From: Rhodocollybia butyracea
Lineage: Eukaryota; Basidiomycota; Agaricomycetes; Agaricales; Omphalotaceae
Assembly: GCA_015501585.1 (NCBI GenBank)
Contig: JADNRY010000111.1
Span: 1 to 64,000 of the forward strand
Direction of reading: 5' to 3'
Length of the DNA stretch: 64,000 nt
Both the position numbers and the translations under genes were made by a program. The notes beneath the pieces are model-generated. The model saw only the letters and a list, made by a program, of their open reading frames with translations, did not search any database and was not told where the DNA came from. Of the stretch, positions 34,977 to 46,515 are shown piece by piece. Every line of letters starts with the position of its first letter. The stretch's first letter is position 1.

Positions 34977-35097
34977 CTTCGAGTTGAGCTACTACGAAAA
35001 GGTCGTACGATTCTTCGGACATGTGTGGTCCTCCAAAAAAAAAATAACTTTCGATTTGAGCTACGATAAGGTCGTACGATTTTTCGGATAAACGTGT
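34977..35097. promoter_or_regulatory. Tandem upstream element before the ABC transporter
   Basis: Two imperfect copies of about 50 bp lie 72 bp apart, 200-330 bp upstream of the ABC start. Each contains TTCGA.TTGAGCTAC, then AAGGTCGTACGATT.TTCGGA (TCGTACGA is a palindrome), then CGTGTG or CATGTGTG. Tandem palindromic sites upstream of an efflux pump could bind a dimeric transcription factor. This is inference from position and symmetry only. Confidence 0.5.
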
Positions 35098-35266
35098 GCA
35101 CCGGAAAGAAATAATTTCAAGTTGAATAAGTGATAGGCTTGAGCGGTCAGAGAAATTATATCATTTAAGAGATGGAAAATCCACGAGCCCCCCGCATAGT
35201 ATGTTACAATGTTACACCAATAGTACAACAAATAGCAAAGTTTAGCTTTTCCCGACGCCCCAACTA

Positions 35267-37081
35267 CTAACACGGTCCATATTGTGCCTTGGCTACATGT
35301 GCCATTATACCGCTGGCCAGACTTTGAACACTGAATATCGATCCGCCCTAAAAGGAAATGACGTTGAAACTTAACAGCATAAAAGTCAAACGTAAACGTA
35401 CCTTGTTCTTACCATACCACACAGAACCGATATCGAGTTGGGAATCGTAGCGAACTCAACCACGGCAGCACTCTGAGCACCTATAAAGGCACTGTACTTT
35501 GAGACGAGTTCTGGGTGCTGGGGATTCACAAAGGTGAGGAAATATTGGAGGTGCTTAAGCCATATGCCCTATAAGCCGAACATCAGATCGTATATCAGCG
35601 CACAGTCAAGTCTCCTTGCCTTGAAAATTTGCTAAATTTTTATCGTAGTCAGCGAGCACACCTAGGCGTTAGTAGCAGTATACTCACTTGATCTGTATCG
35701 CAAGGCGTGCCTGGGGCCACCACGTCGTCACAAGTTTCCTTCAGGATCCCATTTTCGGTCAAGTTCTTTATGGTGGCATCTATCGTAATCTCGGCTTGTG
35801 GGATCAGCGTTTCGTTCCCGGTAATAGCATAAAGAGCGCCAAGACCGGAGAGTATAACTCCTTGATTGTAGGTCCAAGTAGTCTGTACTTTATGCTTAGA
35901 AAATACCAAACTCTTGAAAAAGATAATGGGCATACTTCGCCGTTGTTGACGCAAGTACCAAATACGAGACCGTCATTGAACAATCCTTGAGCGTTACGCA
36001 TGCCCGAAGATTCGACTGAGTGCGAAAAGAATCAGCGGAAGAAAGAAAATCCCGAGGGATGTGCACATACTCCATGCCCATGCCTATAACAATTTCAATA
36101 GCTGTTAGAAGTGAGCGTAATGATGATGTGAAGGTTTCAATACCATTTGGGCATTTTCCAAGTACGTTTGGTTGTTGGACCGGAGATATCCTTCGTATTT
36201 GAATGTGATGCCGTAAGAATTTGAAGAAAGTCGATGACCTACCTTGAGCAGAAATAGTTAAGAAAAGCTCGTTTGTTATCGCATTTTTGTAGGTATGCTC
36301 TTCCGTCCACCATACTGTGAAAAGCGCCTCAATTCAGGCAAGCTGGGGCAGTATAATTATTTTTACCTCCTCCACCACAAGTATCATCCCAGTTCGATGC
36401 GATAAGGTCGTAAACTGTGGCCGCAGCAGCCTAAATATTACCTTGTTACTCAATACAAATCCTAGAGTGCTGTGCGTACTTACGTTGAATTGTTCCACAC
36501 CAGATTCGCCGTGCGCTACCTTGTAGTCTGCCATTCTCCATAAAGCGAGCACAGCCCACTTGGAGTAAGGTAGAATGTCACTCAGGTATGAACATAAAAG
36601 TGAACGAACTTACCCCAGCGTCATCGAGGAATTCGCCTGTGAAAGTGGACCAGTCGGTAGTTGGAATAAGGGCATTACTTCCAAGGAAGGAGGTATCGGC
36701 CACTGAGTCGAAGTCTGTGCGATTAGTTTCCAGCATGAGAAGGTGTAGCGTTTCCATGGTGTTCTGGGGCAACGTTGTTGAGCTGATAGTTCACAATCCT
36801 GAGGAACTACTAAACGCTCACCGAGTCCGTCCAGAAAGACCCGTCGATAGAGTCCCCAGTGGCAGAGTCATAGAAGTTGTTAATGTAATGGTCAGATATT
36901 TTCTGTACAATAATGAGATTTTTGCAGGAATCTTTTTGAGTTAGACTAGCACTCACGTATGCCAAAGCAACGGTCGAGGGACATTCTGCGTCCGTTGCTC
37001 TACTTGAATACTACTAGCAAGAGTATTTCCAAGGGAAGCAGCAGCGAGACACAAGTACGACGCTTGGAGCAGGAGTTGCAT
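35267..37081 (-). CDS. Secreted GH76-family (alpha-1,6-mannanase-like) protein, one frameshift
   Basis: The start MQLLLQASYLCLAAASLG gives a signal peptide. Spliced pieces follow the GH76 order: FYDSATGDSIDGSFWTD, METLHLLMLETNRTDFDS, GEFLDDAGWAVLALWRMAD (Asp-Asp pair fits the family's catalytic residues), NWDDTCGGGVWWT, YKNAITNELFLTISAQGYL, SGMRNAQGLFNDGL, TTWTYNQGVILSGLGALYA, TENGILKETCDD, IWLKHLQYFL and GGSIFSVQSLASGI. The end is AQYGPC-stop at 35267. About eight introns. Near 35441-35445 a base seems missing: the frame reads FATIPNSIS, while the neighbouring frame gives the expected SQLDIGSVWYGKNK. Fungal GH76 proteins act on mannan chains or in cell-wall linkage outside the cell. Without the frameshift the gene would look intact. 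Confidence 0.88.
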
Positions 37082-37686
37082 AGCGGGGACAATGTGACGA
37101 TTTGCCAAGTGAGGTGCTTATATACTCCCCAAGCCTCAGGTACGAGCTCCCCCCAGTCATGCAGTAAACTAAAACTTGCAGACGCTACTTGGTCACAAGG
37201 CGATGGTCCTGTGAGCATCCTGAGACCAAACCAGCGCACGAAAGTATCAAGAGGTCGAAAATTTGAATGGTATCGGTCCCCAGTCCTTGCATAGAACATT
37301 CTATCTTTCGCCGAAGCACGGAAAAATAAGTAATGGGACTTGCTTTGGGGTGAATAAAGAGCCTTTTTTGTAATTTGTGCCTGCAATTTGTGCGGCTGTT
37401 CGAGCCCAAGCGATTAATGGAGCGGATAGAAAATAATCGTCGGATAGATCCAATGATGAACTGCCAATGAAGCAGTTTCCAGAATCTAGGGCCATGGGAA
37501 ATCCGCGACCGGACAGAGGAGATAAGGTGTTCTGCTCGACTCTTGAGAGCTTGAGGTTGAGATTGAGGTGAAGTGAATAAAATTTTGAGAATCTGAACAA
37601 GTTCAATTTGGTCGGTCAAAGCAAGCTTTCACAATCAATCACACGTGACCTATTTTCTCAATTTATCCTCTTCTTCCCGTCCACCA

Positions 37687-39727
37687 ATGAGCTCATCGTC
37701 TGTACTCCCTTCACGACCAGTTATTCCTCATATTATTACCTCCTGCTCTTCATGTAATACATCTTTAGAATTTCCAGTGCCAAATCCCGTTCCACGGCAG
37801 GGCACATTACTCCAAGTACAGTGTTGGAAATGCGAAAAGGTCAACGGACATGCCTTTTATCCAACTCAGATATCGCCACATTATCCCAAGAATTTATCAG
37901 GGACTTACGGTGGCCAGTCTTCGGATCAGAATTCACAGTCGACGTCGGCGCCAGCGTCGAGGAAGGGAAGAAAAATCGGAACACAGGAACGACCATTAGA
38001 GACGGGATACTATGATATATTAGGTGTATCCGTTACTGCTTCAACAGATGAAATCAAAAAGGCATATCGTGGGTTCTATTCATATTATCATAAACTAAAA
38101 ATATTGACGATTTCTCACTAGGTCGCCTTGCGATTAAACACCACCCGGATAAGAATCCGGATGACCCTCTAGCGAGGAACGCTTCAAATCCATCGCCATT
38201 GCTTATCAAACTCTCTCTGACCCGGACCTCCGTTCAAAGTATAACGAATTTGGGCCGAAGGAAAGCGCGCCAGAGGGTGGTTATGTTGATCCGGAGGAGG
38301 TATTTTCAGCGATATTCGGCGGAGAACGATTCGTTGGGATTATCGGTCAAATCAGTTTGGCACGGGACATGAAGGCTGCCTTGCAAGAGGCGGAAGAGGC
38401 AGAAGAAACTGCTGGGGAGGATGCAAACCGGATACAAGACGGGAAGAGTAAAGGGAAGATTTTGAGTGAAGAGGAAAAGGCGAAGAAAGAGGAGAAGGAT
38501 CGTAAGAAGGCTGCTGAGGTCGGTGGCTTTTCTTTCCATATAGCGCCACTTTATCTTTGTACAGAGAGCCGCCGCTCGTGCAGAACGTGTCAACAAACTT
38601 GTTGAAAACCTTGAGCGTAAGCTCGGCATATTCGCCGAGAGTGCTGTGGGCATCAACGATGAGGATGTAACGAGAAGTTGGAGAACGATATGCGAGTTGG
38701 AAGCCGAGTAGTATTTCTTTGCCTATTATCGATTTCGCTTCTAATTTGTGGATGTGCAGAGACCTCTCCAAGGAGTCGTACGGCCCTGAACTCTTACAGG
38801 CTATCGGGTTTACATATGCCTCCAAAGCAAAACACTTTCTAGCCACCAACCAAACCTTCCTCGGCGTTGGCGGCTGGTTACACAACGTGCAGGGGAAATA
38901 CCACGTTTTCAGCGAAACGTACGTCGTCAATCTCCTTTCATGGTCAGCCATGGTTGATTTCTTTATGTCCACAGAGTATCGACCCTGCGCGCTGCTATCG
39001 AACTCAAAGCTGTGTTCGACCAAATACAAGCTGCTGAGAAAGCTGGTAACCTCTCACCCGAAGAACGCAAAAAACTCGAAGAACAAGCCGCTGAGAAAGG
39101 TCTCCAAGCGCTCTTCAAAGGTGCCAAACTCGAAATCGACTCGATTTTGAGAGAAGTTTGCGATCGTGTGTTGGAAGATCCCAATATCAGCAGGGAGAAG
39201 GCAGTTTTCAGGGCGGCGGCACTACAGATTCTGGGAGATGCGTATGCTAATGTAAAGGGAGGGGCTGCTGCATCTGTTAATAATCCACCTGGTACCCCCG
39301 GTGCAGGGACCTCCACCCCGAATCAGAGTGCAGGAGGCGCAGGTTATGGTCGGAATACTCCTGGAGGCGGTGGATTCGCTAGGACTCAATCTCCCGCTCC
39401 TGGGCAAGCTGGGAGTCATAAACCTACTGGCTCGACGAGCACAGCCAGCGGAGGCATCAGCAGCCTTGGTACGGGTATCGGTAACCTCGGGAGAGACATC
39501 GGTTCGGGGTTAAATGGCATCGGCTCGGGGATAGGTGGAATGTTTGGATTTGGGGGCTCGAGCGCGGATGCAAGTCCGAGTGCGCGGAGAGCGAGTCGAA
39601 GTTATGGTGCTGCAGTAATATTGGGGCGGGTGCGGCCGGAGGGGCGTTTGACGATAGTGAGTATGTGAGAGTGGATACGAGGAGCAGTAGAGCGAGAGGG
39701 GGTGCGGGCATGAATGGACGAGAGTGA
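37687..39727 (+). CDS. DnaJ (Hsp40) co-chaperone with DnaJ-X domain, two single-base frameshifts
   Basis: The exons run 37687-38068, 38122-38518, 38565-38707, 38760-38918 and 38975 to about 39727. N-terminal CSSC and CWKC pairs look like a zinc ribbon. The J domain follows: GYYDILGVSVTASTDEIKKAY, KHHPDKNPDD (HPD motif), and AYQTLSDPDLRSKYNEFG. The DnaJ-X region has SYGPELLQAIGFTYASKAKHFL and GWLHNVQGKYHVFSE. The C-terminus is Gly/Ser-rich. It resembles CAJ1/DjlA-like fungal J proteins that stimulate Hsp70. A base is missing near 38174 (expected GCG-GAG-GAA reads GCGAGGAA), and another near 39613 (GCTGCAG, versus GCTGCCAG in the duplicate at 56.4 kb). With the second shift the frame stops early at 39668 instead of about 39727. 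Confidence 0.88.
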
Positions 39728-41741
39728 GTAGATATAGGCAGATACGAGTTTTCAGGATGCGCATAATCGTTCACTCATTAGTATATCTTAGTAGCTTAGT
39801 CTCCTCGTTAGTCTGTACCTTGTACATCGGATAATCTATTCAATGAATACGCAGCTCAATGATGACGTAAACGAATGGTTCTGCGCAACTACGTATTCGG
39901 CTGTATAAGTATTGCAGTTCCTGGTTTCAAGCTTCAAGAACGATGTAACGCGCTTGATTAACGTTCTTGAATTGATCCTGGCAGGGGAAGGAGTGTGTTA
40001 TGTCTCCGGCTCGGTTCACAAGTTATAAGAAACTGCTAATAGTTCGCTGCAACGATGGGTAGCTCTACCTCCTTCAATGATTTCCCATAAACTTCTCTTC
40101 CTCCTCCCATGAACATGCCTCGCATCGCGTCGATCTGGAAAAGGCGATTCCAGTTCTCAGGCTTTCATGTATGGTAACTATAGTTGCAATGGCCCTATTT
40201 CATGCGACTTAGTAGTAGAGGGTTGCTCAATTCTACTCGTGTCACAGATTCGATTAAAACCGATCCTGACATAACTAACTTCGAACTATTTAGGCAGGGG
40301 GTGGGATGGGCATGTCTGGCCTTAACGGAGCGGTGAGAGCAACGGACTGCAGAAGGCAATCCCAAAGAGTTTACATCACTCCAGTGAAGGCGTTAATGCA
40401 CCTCCAAATCCCCGAATGAGTCGGAAGCACTGAAGAATACGTCTATACGTCAGAATTTGTGATTCCAGCAGGTGGTTCAAATTTAACCAAATGTCATAGA
40501 CAGTCATACTTAACAGGTGCCGGGCCTGACCGCGCAAATCCTGAAAGCACCAGAATGGAGACGCGAAAGTCAATTTCTGTGATACAGTCTGGAAAGACGC
40601 CTGCCAACCTATCATTAGATTCCGACGCTAATTGAATATTACCGGTTCAACACCAGCGAGGACCTTCTTTATACCTCGTATATATCTCGATTCCTTTACT
40701 GCGGGACTTGTGAACAAAATTATCAGCACGACTGGGGTCACGGTGGCGTTCGACAAACATGCTACCGAAACGAGGCAGCCATAAGTGTTCTCATTGAGTA
40801 TAACTTGAATACTAGTACTATGCCCTGAATCACGAAGTAATGCAACTCGGGGGAAACTGCGTCAAATCTATGGATCTATGGTACTGGATCGGCACAGTTG
40901 ACAAAATGAAATTGCGTAGCTCCGAGGACTCATTCACAGATCTGTATATCTTCTGATAAGGAGATTGAAAGCTTACATCCATCGATTCATATGACAGAGC
41001 CATCGGCTTTGCACTTCGAACACTTATCGCGCTCCCACCCAAACATAAGCTGGAGCCCCATGATTCAAAGCTCACTACGATCCAATCAAACCACGGGGTA
41101 TAGATTCGACACAGTACTATATCTTCAAACCACCGTCCAGGCTCGGAGATCAAGACTTCAACGATCAGACATTTCAACTGGACACGAAGGCATAACACGG
41201 AACCTCATCTATACCGACCAGGGTTTATGGCAGACAGATTCGTGGCCTCCGCATTTTCTGCCTGCACATCTATAACTATGCCAACTTCTCTCAGCAAAAC
41301 GTGTGTTCAAGTTTATCCCCACCTGGTGCTATGATGTTCAAATCTTCGACAAAGTATACACTCTGTTTTACTTTGGCTAGTAAACTGCTCATTCTTGTGT
41401 CGTTATACAGCTCTGGAAATTACGCTACGATCGCTCATATTGAAGAGGACGAGAGTCAATTTCCTCAATCGAGCCCTCAGAGGCAAGTAACCTTGCCAAT
41501 CTTGTCTATGCAATTGCTATACAAAATGCTCAACCACGTGTCGTTATATGCAGCGAGAAGAGCTATACTTTGAACATCATCGAAAATCACAAAGCGATTA
41601 CATTGGCTGAAAGGTAAAGTTACCATTTTGCATTGCGTTTTGAGATTCTGATATAATGTACTGGCAGACTAAAAGGTTTCCAATGGAAGTGAGTAATCTG
41701 TCATATTTTTATCTTCCATCACAACAGACCTAAATGCTCTC
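39728..41741. other. Intergenic or unresolved, 2 kb
   Basis: The sequence to about 39990 is shared with 56570-56815. On the minus strand, 40376-41198 holds short hydrophobic stretches (for example TPVVLIILFTSPAVKESRY) that may be a decayed membrane-protein gene, but I could not join them into a model. A plus-strand hydrophobic ORF (41301-41573) could be an upstream exon of the next gene. Confidence 0.4.
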
Positions 41742-43421
41742 GTGTTCCAAAATGCTTACAGACCCATTGGACCAAAGTTCCAAGGATCTGTGTCCAACCC
41801 CCTGTGGCTTCTCATGGGCTTGATATATGCGGTACTCCTGAGTTTCACTTTCATATTTTCAGGACTCCTGATTGCCTCCCACTCAACCGGGATCCCAAGT
41901 GAGGCTTATGATTCCAACTCTAACCTACATCTAAACCTAGGGTACTGGTACCGAGAAGCGATCCTCCTGTTGATCAACACGGTACTGCTTAAGCCTGCGC
42001 TGCTCTGCATTGGTATAGTGCATGAGAATACATTGAAATGGACTCTAGCCACAGAGGAAGAGAGGTTCAAGGAAAACAAGATACGACTGGAGTTCAATTC
42101 GAATTTCCGTTTTCTTGCAGCCTCTATCCGTACGTGGTCGATCAATGGTCTGCCAGCTACTGCTTTGATGGCAGTATCCCTGGCAATAACATATGCAGCG
42201 AGCTCCATGGTTCTACTGCAGCTAGAGGATACTTCATCCGGTTACAATACCGTTGCTTCCTTCTTCTCACTTATCGTTATCGGTGTATTTTTACTCATCC
42301 AGTCCATTTACGCCCTCCTCGCTATGCGGACCGTTGCTGTTCCAACCTGGAATACATCACCGCTAACAACGGCTCATATTCTGTCTCACAATGGTCTACT
42401 GAAACGACATGAAGGTCGATGCATGCTTAGTCTTGCCGACCAGTTCAAAAGCGGAGCAAGGAGACCTAATGATGCTGCCCGCACCCCAGCCTGGGACTGT
42501 CACGATCAGTATGCACGATATGTGGGATACATTCTGGTGCTCGTGGGGAGCGGTTTTTATTGGGGCCTTGTGTTCATGGGGATGGTGAAGTCTGGGACTC
42601 AAGGCTCTCGTTTGGGCACTAGCTATTCACCTCTCATTAACATCAGTACCACCCCCGTCATGAATTTCAGCTGGAATGGCGAAGCACCCATTGCGGGACT
42701 CGTATGGGGTCTAGCTATTCAGGTTGGGTTCATGGGCGGGATTGTCACAACCGCCCTGACATGCACGGAAACGCTAGTGGCCTCGACTTATGATGAACGT
42801 CTATGGGGAGAGATAGCGCATGAAAAGGGTTCTGATCATTCCCCCACTTTCTGGAAGAAATACGTCGTTTCCTGGCAGCCTTTGGCAATCCTAATGGCGG
42901 AGCCAGTTTTCCATTGGTTGTTTGGCCTTGCAGCTGGTGTCAGTGCGGATACTGGGTTTCATGTGCGGCCACTTCAGGTGCGTTCTGTCTCATAATTGTA
43001 ACCCGAATCTCAATAATCATTTGGATATTGTTGCTACTCAACAAAGGTATTCTATCTCAGTGGCGCTGGTATGCTTGGTCTTGGTATTATTTTTGGTACG
43101 GCAAAGTTTCCTCGGAAAACTTTATGTCCAAAAACCTTCGGGCATCTGCAGACAATAGTCAATCTTGTTGACGTATGGCCGGGAACTCTCGACCAAAAAA
43201 TGTACTGGGGCAAAAAGGAGATTCGTGCAGCGGAAAATTCGGAAACAGCTACAGTCTATCATGCAGGTACCTCGATAGAAAAAGACGGGTATCTCCTGTC
43301 ATCGGTCATGAATGGTATGGCGGAGAGGGCTGTCCTGGATGTTTCTCAGACTCGGGAAGCTAGTTCTTCTGTTGTATGTATTGGAAAAAACTCGGATATC
43401 TTGGATACTGGCGCGGCTTGA
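41742..43421 (+). CDS. Multipass membrane protein, unrecognised
   Basis: There are two joined exons: up to 42977, intron 42978-43046, then 43047-43421 (phase 0, RPLQ/VFYLSG). The protein is about 536 aa from the first in-frame codon. That codon is GTG directly after an acceptor-like CAACAG, so at least one upstream exon probably exists; the first internal ATG is at 41814. About nine hydrophobic helices are visible, including LMGLIYAVLLSFTFIFSGLL, VASFFSLIVIGVFLLIQS, YILVLVGSGFYWGLVFMG and VGFMGGIVTTALTC. Two hydrophilic loops contain conserved-looking GRCMLSLADQFK and DCHDQYARYVGY. I do not recognise the family, though it resembles uncharacterised agaricomycete membrane proteins. No transporter signature seen. 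Confidence 0.65.
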
Positions 43422-44563
43422 AGGCTTGCTTTCCCAGAGATATAGTAGGAGAGGGATATTCGATCCGAGTGGCAGATATTACAAAGGTTGGTCAGATGTT
43501 CAAATGTGCTCCCTCGAGTAGTTCTACTGCAGTACTCCGTCACCGTAAGCAGGCTGCAGGATCAATATTAAATCTATGTAAGCATTTGGTGCTCGGAATC
43601 GTTTGATGGGATGCAAAAGGAGCGTATGCGTTCTTGCAATCCAGTAAAGAAGAGCTCACAAAAAGCCAGAGAGCGCAGGAAGTGGATATGAGTAAGTACT
43701 ATGATATTTAAATAACTAACGTTTTCGCCCTATGCTCTATTTAATTACTTTGAATGCGTTTAAATATTTAGTACATCTAAACCTCCAGTGCTCTCATTCT
43801 TGTTACAACTACCATTATTGGACCCAAATTCATTCATAACCTAAAGCGTTATTCGGTCATTGTCGTCACTCCAGGGCTTATTATTCCCGGAGAATCTTCT
43901 TCCTTTTAATGGGATCGGTGGTATGGCAAAGTCCATGGCTGTAGCATTAGGCAAAGTTCGACGCTAACGGCCACATGAATAATGCTAGTCTGCTGAGGAC
44001 CGAAATTAGACTTGAAATTAGATCGATAGTATCGTTGATAGTATTCCTTCCAAAGCAGGTTGGCGGCGAATATATCATCCGGTCGGTCATATCGTTAGAT
44101 CCGACTCCTCGCATGACCTTGGCAGCAGGTAGGAATTAACCAAGGTGAACACATTCAGTTGGCAGGAAGTAGTTTGTGAGGCAAGGCTAAGTATCGAGTG
44201 GGTAGGAACTGGTATGGGGCCAATGCTGTGGTCCTCGCAATTTTAATACCACATACTAGTGTTCCAATAACCACTATCTTTGTTATCAACACTCACGTTC
44301 TACTAAGTACAGACCTACAAATATGTTCAGGCTCTCACGTTATTCATCTCGTACAATGTTAAGCCCCGTATATTTGCATCTACCATTATACTGTAAGCCT
44401 GCCGTCGCTTACCACACTTGAACCGCCAAGTTGTGCTTATATACAACCCAGAGGCTGAACACATAGTTTGTGTTTATACTGCGCGCGTTTTGGCGTAACG
44501 GTCAAAGCTGCTGGATTGTGACAAAGACCCACTTACATATACTAACACTTTATATCCCAACAG
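43422..44563. other. Intergenic, no supported gene
   Basis: AT-rich, with no motif-bearing ORF. It should contain the first exon and promoter of the small gene that follows, but I could not place them. Confidence 0.45.
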
Positions 44564-45151
44564 AATGATGGTCACCTCAGCACCACCACAGGTGAAAATA
44601 TTTTTGGAGTCGATGTTAATTTACATAGTCTCCGTAAAATCACGGAGGTGCGTTATGTATCGATTTCCCCAGGCCCATATTTCCATCTGACTAACTATAT
44701 CATTGTTCTATAAGGGGGAACTTGGTCTGAAACCAATCACAATTGTGGAGTGGAAGAACACGGGTGGATACGTCAGTGTTCTGCAATGCCACCTTCTCAA
44801 CCCCAACACTGGGGTCGACGACTGGTATGTCTTCCCGGATGAAGTCGCATCCGATAAGTCAAAGGTGTACGATTTGTCGCATATCCCCTTTTTCACAGAA
44901 AGAGTCAGAGGCTTGGTAAGTAATCTCATTGACTTTGATATTGTGGACCTTTAAATTGTTTGGCACTTTGAACTGTAGATAAAGTTTGGGGTGCGGGTTC
45001 GAGTGAGGAGCGGTTACTTGAGCGGTTAGTCTTTTTCAGTTGGTTTATTTTTGCCAGTCGGTGCTGACGGCCTTCAACAGATGCGTGGCAGAACAGCTAT
45101 GGATACACAGTACAAATTCCTGGTACCCATAAGGTCTCCTTGAATGCGTAA
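44564..45151 (+). CDS. Small four-exon protein, unrecognised; first exon not found
   Basis: The exons are 44564-44647, 44715-44915, 44979-45012 and 45081-45151, ending HKVSLNA-stop, and all joins are in phase. The product is at least 118 aa: NDGHLSTTTGENIFG, VDVNLHSLRKITE, GELGLKPITIVEWKN, TGGYVSVLQCHLLNPNTG, WYVFPDEVASDKS, FFTERVRGL, IKFGVRVRVRS, WQNSYGYTVQIPGTHK. No signal peptide is seen in the visible part. An acceptor-like CCCAACAG precedes 44564, so a short first exon with the ATG lies upstream. The tight, phase-perfect exon chain makes it a convincing gene of unknown function. Confidence 0.65.
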
Positions 45152-45204
45152 GCTTTGTGCTCCGAGTCTTGAGCTCTAGTCCACGAATTGATGCATTATG
45201 GTAG

Positions 45205-45390
45205 AGGTGGTTAGGTTAGGTTAGGTTAGGTTTATTACCGGCTTGGGACCAAGTGCTGATACGCCGGGATCCGAGAAGCTACCTGATGTATCTATCTATG
45301 TACATCATCGTCTCGGGGCCAACTCTCGGGTGTCCGGACGAGCTCACTACGCTTTGGTAGCGGTAGATCCGTGAGCCACAAGAGAGACCA
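45205..45390. repeat. Dispersed SINE-like repeat, copy 2, with (GGTTA)5
   Basis: It begins with five GGTTA units (45208-45232), then TTTATTACCGGCTTGGGACC, AAGTGCTGATACGCCGGGATCC, and later GGACGAGCTCACTAC...GTAGATCCGTGAGCC. The ordered blocks match 6905-7045. The simple repeat at one end is compatible with a retroposed element tail. Confidence 0.5.
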
Positions 45391-45571
45391 AGAGTACAGG
45401 AATCAAAGCTAAATTAAAAGATATTAAAAGTATCTACCTGCAAGACTATGTGTTCATATAATGGGGCATCATAAATGGTTAAGTATTCTTCTTTCTTTTA
45501 AAGCCCAACTTGCACAGCAAAAGCAACGTGAACCTGACGCCGTCTCAAGCTCGGGCAATCGACACTAAAGT

Positions 45572-46093
45572 GTGGTTGTCCGGCAGCGGGCCGGTACGGA
45601 ATCTGTGGCTAGTGCGAAGCAGCAAATGTCGTCGTCGTTTTTCACGCTGACGAGAGAAAAGATTCTTTGTCCACGAAACTTGAGCAGCAGTGTGATACTA
45701 GTTGTATGCACATATATGGCGAATTTCAGTGGAATCGGACGGTGCGATGAGGCTGGATTACTTCGACAGGTTTCGATGATGGACGTCGAATTGATGGAAA
45801 CGATATGGAAAGGAGCCAGCCAAGCACAGCCTCTTCTTCGATCAAAGAAATTTGTTACGCCTAGAGGTATATCTTTATCTTTGGCCCTTAGCCCACGTCT
45901 GTACACGCATCTTTGGCCCTTAGCCCACGTCTGTACACGCCCAAGTACTTGGGACTTGATTGATGGGCGCTTAATGACCTTAATCCCGTTCTATCCCGAG
46001 AATCAATACAAATACTGTATGTACAAGAGAAAATTTGGCCCGTACTTACTGTTACTACAAGTTTTGGAAGTTGCTAGTCCTAGTAAGATCTGA
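45572..46093 (+). other. 173-codon ORF with internal 32-bp tandem duplication, doubtful gene
   Basis: Open frames exist on both strands here. The plus frame contains a duplicated segment ALSPRLYTHLWP, coded by two copies of a 32-bp unit (about 45875-45938). No known motif. I leave the coding status open. Confidence 0.25.
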
Positions 46094-46330
46094 GTAGGAC
46101 TGTGCATTATCACAGGGAAGAAAATTCCAAGAAAAAACCAGTAATATTTCTCATTCAGAGTCATCCGCTTCAAAATCACTCAGGCTCCCAGTGGTTCACT
46201 AGCACCACTGGCTCTTTCTTGTTCCTTGAGAATAATTTTGAGAAAAATTAGTAGTATTTTTACATTCCACTAAGTATTACCATCTGAACTAAGTATCCGA
46301 GCCGCGCGGTTATCTAGAAAAAATAAAACT

Positions 46331-46412
46331 ATTGCGGGAGGGACTTGAACTTGGACACGTCTTTGAGCAAAAAGTCGAACATATAGCATTAACCACTTAG
46401 CCATCAGCATTT
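46331..46412 (-). pseudogene. tRNA-like sequence (Ser/Leu-type D arm), degenerate
   Basis: The minus strand shows an A-box TGGCTAAGTGG and a D arm of tRNA-Ser/Leu style (AAGTGGTTAATGC). It also shows a possible anticodon stem-loop CTTT-TTGCTCA-AAG (GCT, Ser) and a B-box GTTCAAGTCC. The acceptor ends and the T-stem do not pair well. It is therefore a tRNA pseudogene or the head of a tRNA-derived SINE rather than a working gene. Confidence 0.4.
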
Positions 46413-46515
46413 TCTTATACTTTATCGTTACAAAATCTTGAATAGTTCGGGTACCGGCCGGTAAATGGATTCTTCTGCCGCTGCCGATTTGTGAAATCTT
46501 GAAAACGATTGGCTA

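Noticed and set aside
38352..39029. 225-codon minus-strand ORF
   Set aside because: It is antisense to the DnaJ exons, which have recognisable domains and in-phase introns.
40376..41198. Possible membrane receptor gene on the minus strand
   Set aside because: Hydrophobic pieces exist but could not be joined in phase and no family signature was found.
45208..45232. (GGTTA)5 as a telomere or interstitial telomeric repeat
   Set aside because: The usual basidiomycete telomere unit is TTAGGG; here it is a five-unit microsatellite at the edge of a dispersed repeat.
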